From contig WFMF01000063.1 of NCBI GenBank assembly GCA_011033025.1, positions 246,572 through 310,571 of the forward strand: a stretch of DNA of 64,000 nt, given 5' to 3'. A program made the position numbers and the translations under genes. Shown one piece after another: positions 1 to 12,539 of this stretch; the first letter of the stretch is position 1, and each line of letters begins with the position of its first letter. The notes beneath the pieces were generated by a model. The model was not told the DNA's origin and ran no database searches. It saw nothing but the letters and a program-made list of their open reading frames with translations. Source of the stretch: Beroe forskalii. Lineage: Eukaryota > Ctenophora > Nuda > Beroida > Beroidae.

Positions 1-215
1 AGTATCCCGGGTCTGTGCCATTGATACCTTAAAAACATTTCCTTACATTACGATTCGAAGCAAATATGGCCAATTAGCGTTCCCTGTGAGTGTTTGTCGT
101 AATGTAAAATAAGTGTCCTGGGTCTGTGGTGGAATTTGAGATGTTTGTCCTAATGTGATAGTGTCCTGGGTCAGTGGGGGAATTTGGGATGTTTTCGTAA
201 TGTCATAGTGTCTCA
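1..215. repeat. Degenerate ~50-bp tandem repeat at window edge
   Basis: About three imperfect copies of a unit reading roughly AGTGTCCTGGGTCTGTGG, then GGAATTTG and TGTCGTAATGT, start near positions 1, 111 and 161. The first copy is the most diverged and is cut by the window edge. No coding potential seen. Confidence 0.6.
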
Positions 216-237
216 ACATTATTGAGTTTCACTTAAG

Positions 238-335
238 TTTTTGAAGCAAACTCTGTGATTTTTGCAATATAATGAAAATTGCATAATTATGCAATTTTCA
301 TTGTATTGCAAAAATCACAGAGTTTGCTTCAAAAA
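238..335. repeat. 98-nt near-perfect palindrome just upstream of the first gene
   Basis: Bases 238-286 pair with 287-335 with no spacer (centre ..CATAATTATG..). I checked the pairing base by base: the only non-complementary pair is T270/G303. It ends 17 nt before the ATG at 353, so it could be in the 5' UTR or promoter of the membrane-protein gene. It could be a miniature foldback element or a transcribed hairpin. No target duplication is obvious. Confidence 0.9.
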
Positions 336-352
336 TTAGATTGAATTTTTAA

Positions 353-1791
353 ATGAATCTTTTTGCTGTCAGGTGCTGTCGGTGCAGCAAGAAGTGGTTC
401 TTTGCCCTGTTTGGGGTCACCACATTCATCTTGGGGGAATTGCTGGAGATATTCGACGTTTTCACTGATGCCGATATGTACGTTACGGTTTACAGCGGGA
501 AAGAGCTCGACCCAAACTTCTACCGCAACGATCATGTGATGAATGCCATGTGAGTTATACACTTAAAAGCTTAAAGTCATTGGATTTGGAGTACATATCC
601 ACTTGGAGTACATATCCACTTGCAGAGATGGGTTCATATAGTCAAGATTAAAACTGTAGAGTTACTGAATTCGCCATTTCGCACACTTATGATTAACACC
701 ATCTGTACACAGGTTCGTGTTCACATGTACTGGTGTGTTGAGCATTCCCCTCACAATCTACATGAAGAACCGGCGAGGGAGGTCTAGTAAGCGAGGGGAG
801 CCCGGCACCTTTAAGAGCTCTACAGCCAAACTCCTGACCTTCCTCCTGGAGGACGCCCCCGAGACCCTGCTCCAGTACTTCTACGTAGAGAAGTACGTAG
901 TGGACGGCACTCTGCCAACTTACAAGGTCCTCTGTGTCATCGGGAAGATAGTCAAGGAGTGCTTCGCCATGGTGGACATCGTCAGACGATTCAGAAGGAG
1001 CGAGAGATGCGGCGGCAGGGAGAGGGCGTATGTGATTCTCACTGCTGTGCTGCACCTCATGATCATGGTCATGAATGTTCTGAGGGTCTGCGCTGCTTTC
1101 AACCAGCTAATCACTGGTGAGTTCAGGGACAACTGCTCAATAGTAAACAGGGCCGTTATTATAGAGGGGGTTCCAACTTCCAACTCCAAGGGGCTGCAGT
1201 GGCCATTTTAAAATTTTCAACATCCATTTAAATTATCATCCATCATTTCCAGACGATGTCTGTTCCGCGTATCTTGGATTCCCAGATACAATGACGACTT
1301 GCCCAATTTTCAGTGACTCTTTTGCCACGAGAAAGGAATCTACCAAAATGCCATATATAGAATTAGAATTAACTGATACAAAAAATATAGATGTTGCCGG
1401 TGCCCAATGCCCGATTTCTTATTTGTCCCAGTGTGACAAACATAATAGGGTATTGGGAAACAACCATTGTGTTATTTTGATAATAGATAATCCATGTTAC
1501 CTATAACTTTCATTTAAAAGATAACACTCTCAGCAGTCAACAGTAACCAATAACCATATGTTTGGCACCCCTCCAGGAACGTTGGACGCAAGATGTGCTG
1601 TAGTGGATGAGCACGGCAGGCTGACACAGACCCCTTTCACACGAGGCTGTCTCAACGAGGTGGACATCTCCCTACTCGCATTCATTGCAGTAACGTTCAT
1701 TGGGGCCCTTTGGTTTGTTGCAGGCTATTTCAGAGTTAACGATGTTCTAGGAATAAAAGAAGGCTATAGACGTGTTCGCAATAGAGTTTAG
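353..1791 (+). CDS. Small multipass membrane protein, XK-related-like (3 exons)
   Basis: Exons 353-549, 713-1116 and 1577-1791 join in frame across GTGAGT donors and CAG acceptors (phases 2 and 1) to give about 271 residues and a TAG stop. Hydrophobic stretches suggest four or more membrane segments: about residues 15-37, 66-84, 167-188 and 220-243. The first loop has acidic residues inside the helix (FDVFTDAD), followed by a short Tyr/Gly loop. Later comes LLTFLLEDAPETLLQYFYVE. This D-x3-D layout and the E-x2-P-x-LLQ motif resemble XK/XKR scramblase-related proteins, which carry ESxPQ-type motifs in a similar place. The protein is shorter than vertebrate XKRs and the match is only motif-level, so function is inferred weakly. 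It lies head-on to the tandem-DEP gene, 760 bp away. Confidence 0.6.
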
Positions 1792-2552
1792 ATAAATGAT
1801 GATCCGAGTTTGATTTCATGCCGAACAGATAAGGAACCCCAGCCAGTATGAGTGAAATTGAATCTGTGGCAAATAACGGGCGATAGCTTAAAATATGGGA
1901 CTTCTTTCAAACTGTCACTCAAGCTGTAGCCAAACCATTGATTTTTCAATTTCTTTTGGTTTTCTGAGTTAAATTAGGCATTTCTATAAGTGCACCGAGA
2001 ATTTCAGCTGGTCAAGTATTTTAAAGGTCATGATTTATTTCTTCAGGAAACCCACAGAATGATTATCACATACCCCGTGTAATACTTCATTGCTTAATAG
2101 TTTAAATGCTTATGACACAAATTATGTTGATCACTGTTAGTTTTATTTATTTACAATTATTCATTTGTTATCATGAATATGCGGCAGATTCAATTGTTCG
2201 GTCAATCGGTCATCCAATTCCACAGCACCACGACGAATTTAGAAAAGTTTGTTCAAACTTGGTTGAATAAAAATTTAAAATATCATTAAAAATAACATCT
2301 GCAAGTGATCATAACATTAGCAGCAGTCCTTATTCTTATCTCAACAACGAGACATTCATATTATTATAGCGGAAAATGATTTTCCAAAATGCCGATTCCA
2401 TTCAAAAAAATCAAAGATATGATAAAAATCAAAATTCAAAATATCTGTTATCTGGATAAAAATCAAAAGATGCCCTTAATTCTTTGAAAACCCTTAATTT
2501 AAATCTTAAGAAAATATCACAATCAGTTCATCTGTAGTTTAATTCAAACAGT
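1792..2552. other. Convergent intergenic region, no gene seen
   Basis: AT-rich sequence between the stop codons of two convergent genes, presumably holding both 3' UTRs and polyadenylation signals. An AATAAA-like context is at about 2265. No repeat or ORF worth calling. Confidence 0.5.
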
Positions 2553-5380
2553 TTACTTTTGTCTGCACGTGCGCTTGAGCCGCGCACTCCGCGCGCTAGT
2601 GGCTGTCACACTGCACACCGCGCGAGATATGAGCATCTTCAGAGTTTCAGTGTCTGGGACATCAGCAGATTCCGGGAGTTTCTCAGTAGATTCCCCTGCG
2701 AAGGAGAGGGACTGGTGCGTCGTGCTGTCAGACATACCACTGCGACTGTCCGGGTACACGAACTGAGAGAGGGCGATGGGAGTGGAGCAGACGCTGTCAC
2801 GTGACGTTGCCAGGTCACGTGACGTTGTCAGGTCACGTGACACGTCCTCCTCAGACGAGGACAGAGACTGGTCGGAGATACTCCCGAACCGAACTGAAAT
2901 CAGAGCACACTAAATCATGGGTACACACACACAAACACAGACACGTTATAACGGAGTCAAAGATTTCAGAATTCCATGGCTTTTAGAAGTATTTATAAGC
3001 CACTTTATCAACATTGAGCACAATAAACATGAGTTTATTAAAACACGTAAACACGTACAATGGAAGTAACACTGAAAGTAACCCACCTGAGTTGACGAGC
3101 ATGTTTCTTTTGAGGATGGAGCCCAGGTTTTGCGGGCAGGAACTGGACGGAGAAATGGGGCATGGTTTTCCGTACTTCCTGGCTTCTAGTTGACACAGGA
3201 TAGCTCGCCTTCCTTCTTCTAGCTGTTTAACTGCAGATACCATAGGTTAATAAACAGAGTTATTGGGTGCATGTAATACGAGTCCGATCATTAACATTCA
3301 CATCCAATGGGATTTTCATATTGAAAGGTTGAACTTCTCAGAGTTACTTACTGTTTTTCTGGGACGATGATTTGCCGATGTCCTGCAGGATCTTCTGGAA
3401 GTCTGGGCTCTCAATGAGGTCACTCACGGAACCAGAGGAACTCTCACTTTGGGAGGACCTTGTTCCTGAAGAAGTTAGCCAGGTTAGCCAGGTTAGAGTG
3501 ACAATCTTAGGAGTCATATCTGAGAAAATACAACATTAAACAGAGAGCATGGATTTCATGGCAGTGAGATCAGCTAGAACTTACTTTGCATGGCAAGTTG
3601 CGCTCTGATCTGTCTGAGACAGGAGTCGTTAGTGCGGGTCTGTTTCCCTCCTCAGATGTGGAGCTGCGAGCAGATCTCTCCTGCAGACTCACACTGCAGT
3701 CCAGGCTGTCCCGGGAGGGGAAGGAGGAGAGGTGCACTGTCCTGCGCTCCTCCTCACAGCCCCTACTCACAGCACACCGCATCACCACTCTGCAGCTCCT
3801 GTCCTCACTTCCAGAGGAGTTACTCCGCGCCAGGCTGTGCGAACTGGCTACCAGACTGGAACGGCTCAGGGAGGACCGGAGGACGCTGCATGTGTTCCGC
3901 AGAGAGAGGCGGCCGGGCCGGTCTTCTGTTCCTGCTGAGGAAAGGAGGGGTTAATGGGGGCTCATAAATCAGAGGGGTTAATGGAGGGGCTCTTAAATCA
4001 GAGGGGTTATAGAGGGGCTCATGAATCAGAGGGGGGTATAGAGGGGGTAGGAGAAGCTCATATATTAGAGGGGTTGAAGAGGGTAAGCAAGGGTGGCAAC
4101 TGATAAAGGCACTGCATGTCATGTTAGTACTGTCACAGCACCTCGTCTCACCTGACTCATGGGCAGCTAGGAGAGCGAGGAGGGGCGAGGTAAGTCCGAG
4201 GGGCGACGCCCCCATCTCACTCAGGTGCTCAACTGAGAGTCTCCTCTCTGGGAGAAGGGTCCGGGAGAGACGCCTCATCTTGGAGCCGTCCTCTTTCAGA
4301 CGAGTGATGTAGAACCAGTACTCTGTGTTCTGGGGAGAAGAGTTAGAACTATGGGATTACTTCGATAGGCTCATGGAGAATTCTGTGCAGATGAGATTGA
4401 TCTTAAAGAATGACTAAAGGACTAAGACAAACAAGATTTTTTGCATACCTCACAGAATTTCCAATCGTTCTGACTGGATCTGATGAAGTTAAGTTTGAGG
4501 AGTGACTTGAAGAATCTCCTGCATTCATCTCGCGATTCAAAGTCAGCGTTCTTTTCTAGCCAGTCCATTAGATGTTTCCCTGAAAATTGAGTTTGGATGT
4601 TAAAATGTTATGATTATTACCCTTTGTCCGGTTGAATGATTGCAAACAAAAAGGGCTTTTCTGAGATGCTGAGCTGATTCACAAGAAAGCACACAATGTT
4701 TCCTAACTTGCTAGATGTGAGCTAACCTTTGAAGTTGTTTGAGCTGGGTCCAGCCTTGAGGAATGGTTTCCAGCTCTTTCTCCTCTTCTTTGCGGAGTCC
4801 ATCTCCTGAGCGAAGCACCGCATGACTGTTAGGCCCTGTATCCAGGTGTGTCGTTCTGTGGCCTTCCGGGGGTATACCTCCGTGTCTTTGCAGAACCTGT
4901 AAGACTTGTTATTAGGGTCCATATGGAAGGTAAGCAGAGGGGATGGTGTGATCCAGAATATGTTATTAGTCCACATATTAATTACATAGTTTGCCAAATA
5001 GATAAGAACCGACTTTACAACTTAGAATGACGTCCTGACAAGGGACACCAAGCACTAAGTGAAAGGAAGTGTACCTAAGGACCAAGTAACTGTACCTGTA
5101 AGACTAGTTACTAGTAACTGTACAAGTAACTGTACCTGTAAGACTTGTTAGGGTCGTCCAGGAATGTGTATTTGTCCTCCACATGATGTATCACTCTGTA
5201 CTCCACAAGGTGCCGCCCCAGTTTGCAAGCCTCCTCCCTCGTTATCACCTCGTGCTTCACCAGCCAGTCCACAAGGTTCTGTCCGGTGAAGACTGCCAGC
5301 TCCTCCCCTGCCAACTCCCGCAGCTTCTCCCCAACCAGGTAAATGTCCTTGATATCCACCGCACTTTCTTCAGCTAACAT
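2553..5380 (-). CDS. Tandem DEP-domain protein, DEPTOR-like (8 exons)
   Basis: Exons on the minus strand: 5380-5136, 4896-4727, 4579-4449, 4329-4152, 3931-3585, about 3505-3352, 3230-3087 and 2893-2553; roughly 570 residues, stop after RTCRQK. The first exon starts at an ATG and encodes a complete DEP domain (VGEKLR, NLVDWLVKHEVITREEA, RVIHHVEDKYTFLDDP). Exons 2-4 encode a second, more diverged DEP domain (KGKHLMDWLEKN, FESRDECRRFFKSLLKLNFI, WKFCENTEYWFYI). The remaining 330 residues are Ser-rich and low-complexity, with a short KQLEEGRRAILCQLEARK helix. Tandem N-terminal DEPs are typical of DEPTOR, the mTOR-binding protein, and of P-Rex GEFs. I see neither the PDZ domain that ends vertebrate DEPTOR nor a DH domain. 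The exon 5-6 junction is uncertain: strong-site splicing at 3465 or 3518 breaks frame, while an acceptor at 3506 keeps it. Confidence 0.75.
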
Positions 5381-7850
5381 TGTCTAGGGTGGGAGTACGG
5401 GGTTACATTACAGTTACCAGTACATCATGATGTATCATGCATTGGATGTTATAATGGTGGTATGAGTAGCTGAATGAAAAGGAAGATTTGCTTGTTCCGT
5501 TTCCAACCAACGCGAAAACAAAAACAAATAAAATGAAACAAACAAGAGTCCAACGTTTACGTACTGCCTAGTGGGTGAGCCAGAAATTAAACAACAACAA
5601 ATTAACCAAGATAAAACAATAAGATAATAATATTCGTTCTAAAATTGAACTTTTCAAGCAAGTTACGTCAATGACTCAAAGTTAAATCACGAGAAAACAC
5701 CAAAACATTGACCAAATACGGAGAACTTTGAGGAATAATGCCTAGATTTGCGACCACCGATTCTTATCAGTCGACATTTAATACCCTCCAAGTGGCACCA
5801 TAACATATTGGTGTCCAAATTAAAATTATGAAATATCCTGAGGACCCAAAAGTCAAAAGCACGATTCACGATTGCTCGAGCAGTAGGAATAAGCGGTATT
5901 AGGGGGTAGGTGATAATGAGATGGTTTCCAGTTCATGGGTCGTTCATATCGCACAATCTCCACTTTTGTGTAGTTTCAGACCTTTCTGTGGTCTAAAAAT
6001 AAATGCGCAGTTCGAAATGAAGAGAAAGAGAATCATCCATGGGTGCACCCTGCAGAATCTTTACTGTTTAACTCAGAGGACGAATAGAAAACATTTAAGC
6101 GATAATTGAAAAATAATATGAAACATTTTAGAAGAAGCAAAATAATATTTTTAGCTACAAATCTGAAAATTCTCAACTTTAAATACAACGGGAACAGCAG
6201 ACCTCCAGAGTCCCAGAAGACATATAACCGTGGGATCAAAGAGATGCTATCGAAGGAAAGCGAAGTGGTAGAAAGTAATCAGGGCAGCTAATGGAAAGCC
6301 CTGGCCTCAGAGGACCGCCACTTAAATAGCAATGATCGGCGGATCCAGTAGTCTGCCTAGGTCTGTGTGTTGGGGTATGTTGGCACACTCCTGGCCAGCC
6401 TATCCCCGGCCCCATCCAATATCCTAGGTAATTACCAGGCTATATACCACCTAGCTATATAGCTATATACCACCTAGTCTCACTAGGTAAGAGTGATACG
6501 AGCAATAACCGTAGTTTAATGAGTCTGAGTGTGTTTAACAGAGGTAATGCGCCAGCTGACCTGATTACTTGTCATACTGCAGAGACTTGCTTTAGAAGTG
6601 TGGTACCGGACTTCATTCAGATCAGGGGACTGAAGGGTGACATCCGCAGACAACAATGCTTCTGTTGTTCTGGAGGGATGATTACATCTGTAGCCATGCC
6701 AGTGTCACATTTCCCTCATACACCTCCACACAACACAATACTAGGCTGAACTTGAGGCGGGATGTTGCAAATGGATATCATCTCCAGTCTGCTCCTTGGG
6801 GATTTGGTGGTTGGTGTGTCCTATATCAAATCACAACACACGCCCAGACGGGGGCAGCCGATGACTATTGACTATAGAGTATAGGTATGTGTTTTCATAG
6901 GCATACAACAGTGGAGTGATATGTGGCAATCCATGACTCCATAGTAACAATAGATAACAAGTGGTCATAGATTTATGAAAACTTCATATTCGAATTAATG
7001 AAGAAAGAACTTGTTGCTCAATACTTGAGACCTAAACCAACCCATGGCTTCCTGCTCTGGCTTAACAACGGATCATCAGGGTGATAATGACTTACTAACT
7101 AATAAGTGCACCACGCACGGTATTTCAGCCCTGGGCGCAATGCACACGGTGACTACATTGCTGAGTACACTGCTGCACTCACCACAACCGACATCACACT
7201 CATGAAAGTGTCAATCAACCGGTGGTAAGAAAGGTAACAATTGAAAGCAGTCGAACTGAAAAGAAAAGTGATAATTACAATATAAAAAATGTAGAAAAGT
7301 TCGTGTAAAGGACGTTATAGAGGTAAGATAAAACAGAGAAACTACGAGTTCTGAAGGACCACAGGCTCCAGTATCCTCAAGCAATCAGGGCAATGGTTTT
7401 TAACAAATGGAGGTAACTTTAAACTTGAGATCATGAAATGGGAGTTCAGACAAGACGAGCCCAATAGTTAACTCCCAATTACGGAGTCAACATATGATAT
7501 GGTTCTCATCATATTATCATCTATAACTGATCTCATCTGACAATTGAATACTGAGTATTGATACTCACTTTTCAAATGTCAGATGACATCAGGCTGCCTT
7601 GCAGAAGTACGTAATGCAGAGAAGTTTGTTGCATTATTGCGTAGAGATTGCTGGTTGCTGATTTTTGGAAAAAGAGAGAAAAATGCACAACTTAAAACAA
7701 TACTATCTTGGTATGACTATGTACGAGAGGGGAGTGTTCAGCACAAGAGTTAGAAAAGTGTACTAAATTGGGTGGTCCTTCACATATTTGTATCGAAAAA
7801 TTTAGCAGTGTTAACCAAGTTTGGTGTTCCTCGACATTTTTCTGGCCACA
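5381..7850. other. Intergenic, no supported gene
   Basis: Short open frames (for example around 6519-6871) show no recognisable domains or codon character. 6420-6490 contains small local repeats of CTATATACCACCTAG. This stretch must include the promoter and 5' UTR of the tandem-DEP gene. Confidence 0.5.
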
Positions 7851-7894
7851 TTTCTGACGTCACAGATCTAAACGTCAATTTTTCTGTATCCTAA

Positions 7895-7985
7895 ATCTAA
7901 CCATTGCCCTAACCAAAACCCTAACCTTAATCCTTATCCTAAACCTAACAAATACTGACCCTAACCAGAACCCTAAACTTACTGC
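7895..7985 (+). repeat. Degenerate telomere-like CCCTAA array
   Basis: Repeated CCCTAACC, CCCTAAAC, TCCTAAACC and related variants over about 90 bp. This resembles the metazoan TTAGGG telomere repeat but is too diverged for a recent telomere. It could be an interstitial relic or part of a dispersed repeat whose downstream part continues to 8105. Confidence 0.5.
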
Positions 7986-8019
7986 TTAAAGCGCTAGATG
8001 CGCTTAATTATATTTTTCT

Positions 8020-8105
8020 GAGTGACGTCATTGTCATAGATAATGAAGGCTCCCGTTTATATGGGAGACTGACCCGAACAGGTCAGAAAACGTCTGACAA
8101 CATTT
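8020..8105. repeat. Fragment of a dispersed repeat with a GTCAGA/TCTGAC inverted core
   Basis: The stretch with GTGACGTCATT, then CCCGTTTATATGGGAGAC, is matched in reverse orientation near 55375-55405 (CTCCCATGTAAACGGG, then GTGACGTCATT). It ends in GTCAGAAAACGTCTGAC, an inverted repeat also found at about 9845 and 19449. Confidence 0.5.
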
Positions 8106-11075
8106 AAGCGCACATTTATCAAAGTTACTTTTTAAATCTCATTTTCAAGAAAATGCTCCTGATTGCTCAAATAATAGTTCCAATTTACTGATGCTTTAAA
8201 ACTTGGAACCAAGAAGGCTAAAAGTGAACCCCAATATAGCCCTTTCCGTGCAGGGGGTTGGCCAATGCTGAAAAAAGGGAGGTAGGGGTATAATCTATGA
8301 AATGGGTGACGCATTTCAGAATGCTGACGCAATATTCTAGCCTCTTCTATGTTTTGCATCTGTATTTGAAACAGGGGTCAAATGTTTTGCTTCTATTGTA
8401 GATAAACCATTGAAAATACGAAAACAGATTATCTGAATTGGAATGTTCCATAATTAAATTACGTCTCAGTAATTCAGAAACAACTTTCGACTTTTGAGAG
8501 GCTCCCAATCTCGAGGTGCCACACATCAAATGTTCATTAAAACGGGGGATATGTTAAATACCTGGTATTACTTCACCACGACACCATACACAATAACGTG
8601 CCAGACTCAAGGACGCCAGCAAGGAGACATTATGTAATCCCAATAATTACTTGGTCAAGAGTAATCTGTGAGTGGTTTTAAAGCAGATCTTCCGGTGACG
8701 ACTATTGAGTATTGCGTACTGATGATGTCACAAGAAAGTTTTCATCAACCCGGACAGGTCACCAGAAGATAGGGAACAGCGCCTGACACCACTGCACCAA
8801 TGATATTCGCCAGTTTCGCTGGTTTTCCTGTAAAATCCAAAAAAACCTTATTTTTACCTCTCAAAACGTTTATCCGTGTAACACCTCATTTCTCAGGCAT
8901 CCAGAATCCTAAATTTCAAATTTTGGCTGATTGAGCTGAAACTTTGCACGCCGTTCATGGAAGACCTAAGTAAGACATAACGGACGTCAAAATTGCTAAT
9001 TCATGGCAAGCAATCACCCGCGCCGTCATTCCACCCCCCCCCCCCTGAGCGGAATTTTGGTGGCATCATATTCATATGTATTCTGTACAAAAAGACACCG
9101 GATCTATAGTCCTGGCCAGGGCTATAGTCCTAGACTTAGAAAATAGAATTTAAAAAGAAACCTATTGTGATAAGTTTACCTTATCATCTCAGGTATGTCG
9201 TATGTGCAACAATGTGAAGTGTAATAAATAAAGTACATAAAGTTAACCAACTCACATATTGCACATACCTTGTACAAGTTTCATTGTTAGGAGACTCGAG
9301 AGTGTCACTCAGCTTCATTCCATTCTTTGTCGTCATCATGGAACTCCTGGTGACGTAACACTTCCTTCGTGAGAATTGGCAGTCTATCAGTCAGAGCAAC
9401 ATTCATGAGCATAGCTATAAGATAAAAATGCAATTAGAATCAATTTTGTTCGCATGTCGATGAAGATAATACTGGGTGACCCATAAAATTTTAAAGCTTC
9501 ATGACTTCGACGTTTTTTGGTCGTTAGGAAATTTTGCAAAAAGAAGCTATGGATGTCATAGGTATGGACCTTTATATACTTTGCCACCAAATTCGACGTG
9601 TGTAGCTCAAGCTGATTTCTGGATTAGCTCTGATTTATTACAAAAAGTAACTTTATTGAACAAAAACCGAAGTAAAACTAGGTCGCCTCATCGCCTCATA
9701 TCACAGAAGCGTAGAATCATTCTTTGGAGCCCTTTGCGAAGTGTTGCAGCCAATGAACAGGTTTTGACTTGATAACTCGGACATCTTCAAAGCTCTACCT
9801 ACAGCAGTTGACGGACCTTAGTAGGAATGACATGCCGCGTGTCAGAGAACGTCTGACAGAGAGTTGCCATTCTGAGATCGAGGTTTGGAATTTCCACAAA
9901 ACTGCCATTTGCACGTGCGTGATACTAATTTAACAGTATATCCAGGTACGTATATGGCGCCGCGCGATCTCATTTCTCGAAATGGGCGACACCTATGTGA
10001 CAGAAGTTATGAAGCTTTCAATTCTAATACTTTTTGGGGCACTTCCTTTGAGTTGCAAAACAGTAGTTTCAACTTTTAATAAGAATAATTTACACCTGGC
10101 AGACACATAGGAGACATTTCACACACTTGCGTTAACTTGTTACTTTGTGAGAAAAGTTAGTAAAAGTTGATTTAGGCCAGATGAGACTTTCGTTGCTTGG
10201 CTTATGTACTGTTAAATTCATTTGACCGTCATTCTATTTTATAACACAGAATATGACTTAAATCATGATAATATACCAGGATTTGGGTTCAATTTAATTT
10301 TCTTGAGCAAAAATTTCTCGTGTGGCAACTGCTTGGAAAATTTTTGTCCAAGGGGCCGGTTAAAATAGTTCAAAAATGATTCGATTTTTTTCCATAGGAC
10401 CGGTTAAAAAGGGTCGGTTATAAAAGGCCTGTTAAATAAAGGCCAATAAGGTAGTTAAATTATCTGTAATTCATCAAAAAGTCACTGTTCCAGTAAGCAG
10501 GTTAGGTTCCATATTATATGGTTAGATACCATATCAATTTAACAATTGTACAACAATGTTGTCACAACATCTTCTTACCACATGAATAAGGAAGTCTCTC
10601 GATACTTCTTCTCAGTTTGGGTGGAGCATCTCTCAGATTTTCATGCCATGGAGTATCGTTCTCTTTGAGTCTTTGCTGATTCATGAAAGCATGAAGAGCA
10701 CTTATGTACATCCGTCGTCGAAAACATTTTCATAAACAGTAATTAAAAAAATGGGCAATTTACACAAAACAAGAAGACCAAACAATAAAAAAATGACACA
10801 ATTTTAGTTTGTATTTTCCCCTTGAACAATTTTGATTCCAAAAAGCTTGATGTCTTGTAACTCAACACCAAAATAATTTTCTAGTCTTAACGACCTGGGC
10901 AACATGCTTATTTGAGTATCGTACATCGTATATTTCGTGTATTGAATTAAACTTATTACTAAAATTTTCTGTGACCTGATTTAAAACCTTTCTGATCAAC
11001 TGATTGGGCTGTACAGGATCATTTTTTGCTATCAGAAAACTGAAGATAAGCTAAGAAAATAAAAATTTGAAATTT
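8106..11075. other. Intergenic, no supported gene
   Basis: No domain-bearing ORF. The small frame at 9476-9772 is not recognisable. 10340-10450 has several GGCCGGTTAAA-type motifs resembling those at 28600-28650 and 38800-38830, probably the same old repeat family. A C-tract is at 9041-9052. Confidence 0.45.
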
Positions 11076-11077
11076 GA

Positions 11078-11156
11078 CTATAGTGGGGCTCGAACCTCGT
11101 GATACAAAAGAACACTGCAAAGTCTGACGCGCTAACCGATTGAGCTACGAAATCAT
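11078..11156 (-). pseudogene. tRNA-like relic (decayed tRNA or SINE head)
   Basis: On the minus strand an A-box-like TAGCTCAATCGG and a B-box-like GGTTCGAGCCCC are correctly ordered and spaced for a tRNA. The anticodon stem does not pair, the region between the boxes is slightly long, and the acceptor ends are not complementary. I therefore call a decayed tRNA or tRNA-derived SINE head and do not assign an anticodon. Confidence 0.5.
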
Positions 11157-11489
11157 GAAATGACATGTTAATTATGTGTAACAATGTGTAAAATTTCAGT
11201 TTTTTTTATTGTGATACTGATTCAATTTTCCACATCATTTCTCAGAGAATAGTCAAATTTGGCAAGCCTTCTTCACATTTAGGTCAATATCTTTTGGTGA
11301 AAAAAATCGTGTTTTTTGTGTTTGAAATAGTCGAAATGAAAATCAATTTTCAGGACATAAGATTTGGCCGATATGAAAACTTTAGTGACTGGGAATGTGT
11401 AACGGATGGGCCTGGTCAACGTTTGCGATTAAAATTTTTGACAACCGAAAGCTTCATGAATTAGGAAATTCAGGATTTTGAAGATATGT

Positions 11490-11540
11490 GTGAAAGGGGG
11501 ACGGACGGAGGGACGAGGGACGGAGGGACGGAGGGACATT
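11490..11540 (+). repeat. GACGGAGG minisatellite
   Basis: Purine-rich run of GGGACGGAGGGACGAGGGACGG type, about 45 bp in units of 8-10 bp. No function apparent. Confidence 0.6.
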
Positions 11541-12539
11541 TTCGCGACTGATATTATAAAGGAGCAATCCGGCACTTTCCAGAAATTACAGTAGTTGTAT
11601 TGCAAACCTCGACCTGATATACACATAGGACAATATTAGAATATTTTGCCTTGAACAAACCAAAAAGACCAAACAATGAAACTTCATAATTTGGAGTAGG
11701 TATATAAATGTGTTGGGAACATTTTGATTCAAATAGGCAAATCTGCAGTCGACACCAAAAACTAGATGAAATTTTCGTATATATAAGAACCTTCATTGAA
11801 AATGGCATAAATACATGGCACGGCAATTGGCACCAGAGACTAGGTAAAAATTTCAGAGAAAACTTACACTAAACTATAGATAACTATAGATAGAAAATGA
11901 GAAGATAATACAAAATGTTACAAATGTAGGTTGGTACTAGAAGTGGGCAATATTTTGTCTCAAATAAATAACTAAAAGTAGATGAAATTTTCAATAAACT
12001 AGGCTGGAAACAAAATAAGTACTAAATAGGTACATAGGTACTTCATGTTCACAAAGGAAGGCTCAAAGGGAAGTGGGCAAGGGCAATGAAAAAGGAGAAA
12101 ACAAAAACTAGTAGAAATTTTCAGGAAAAAAATTGTAAGCAAAAGCCCTTATTATATATACTATCAAGTTTTCTGAAAATATAGTCAAGAAATTATCAAA
12201 TATAATTTATAACAAAGGTAATGTTATAGAAATATCACATACTGGCTCAGTATGTTAATGGGGGTGAAGTCGTGATGGTGATGAGCATGTGATAGGAGGA
12301 TGGATAGACAAGTATGGGCTAGTTATAGGGTGATTGAAGCAAATGACAGGACCAGTGTGCACTTTCCAAGAGTGCGGCATCGAAGCTTCAAAGGGGAGTC
12401 TATTTTTTTAACCCAATTAAATTAATAAGTTGTTTCTACTTTTTATTTTGATTATTGCCAGTATTTACCAGTAATGAGGGTGAACATTATGTTGAAGTTT
12501 TTAACAACAGTAGGTATTACCATTGTTTTTGCACATATG

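Noticed and set aside
693-1055. 120-residue minus-strand ORF
   Set aside because: Antisense shadow of exon 2 of the XK-related-like gene, whose plus-strand frame has splice sites and membrane segments.
3586-3967. Plus-strand ORFs of 122 and 125 residues
   Set aside because: Antisense to the Ser-rich exon 5 of the tandem-DEP gene, in a GC-rich stretch where stops are rare.
11078-11156. Functional tRNA gene
   Set aside because: Internal promoter boxes are present but the acceptor and anticodon stems do not pair.
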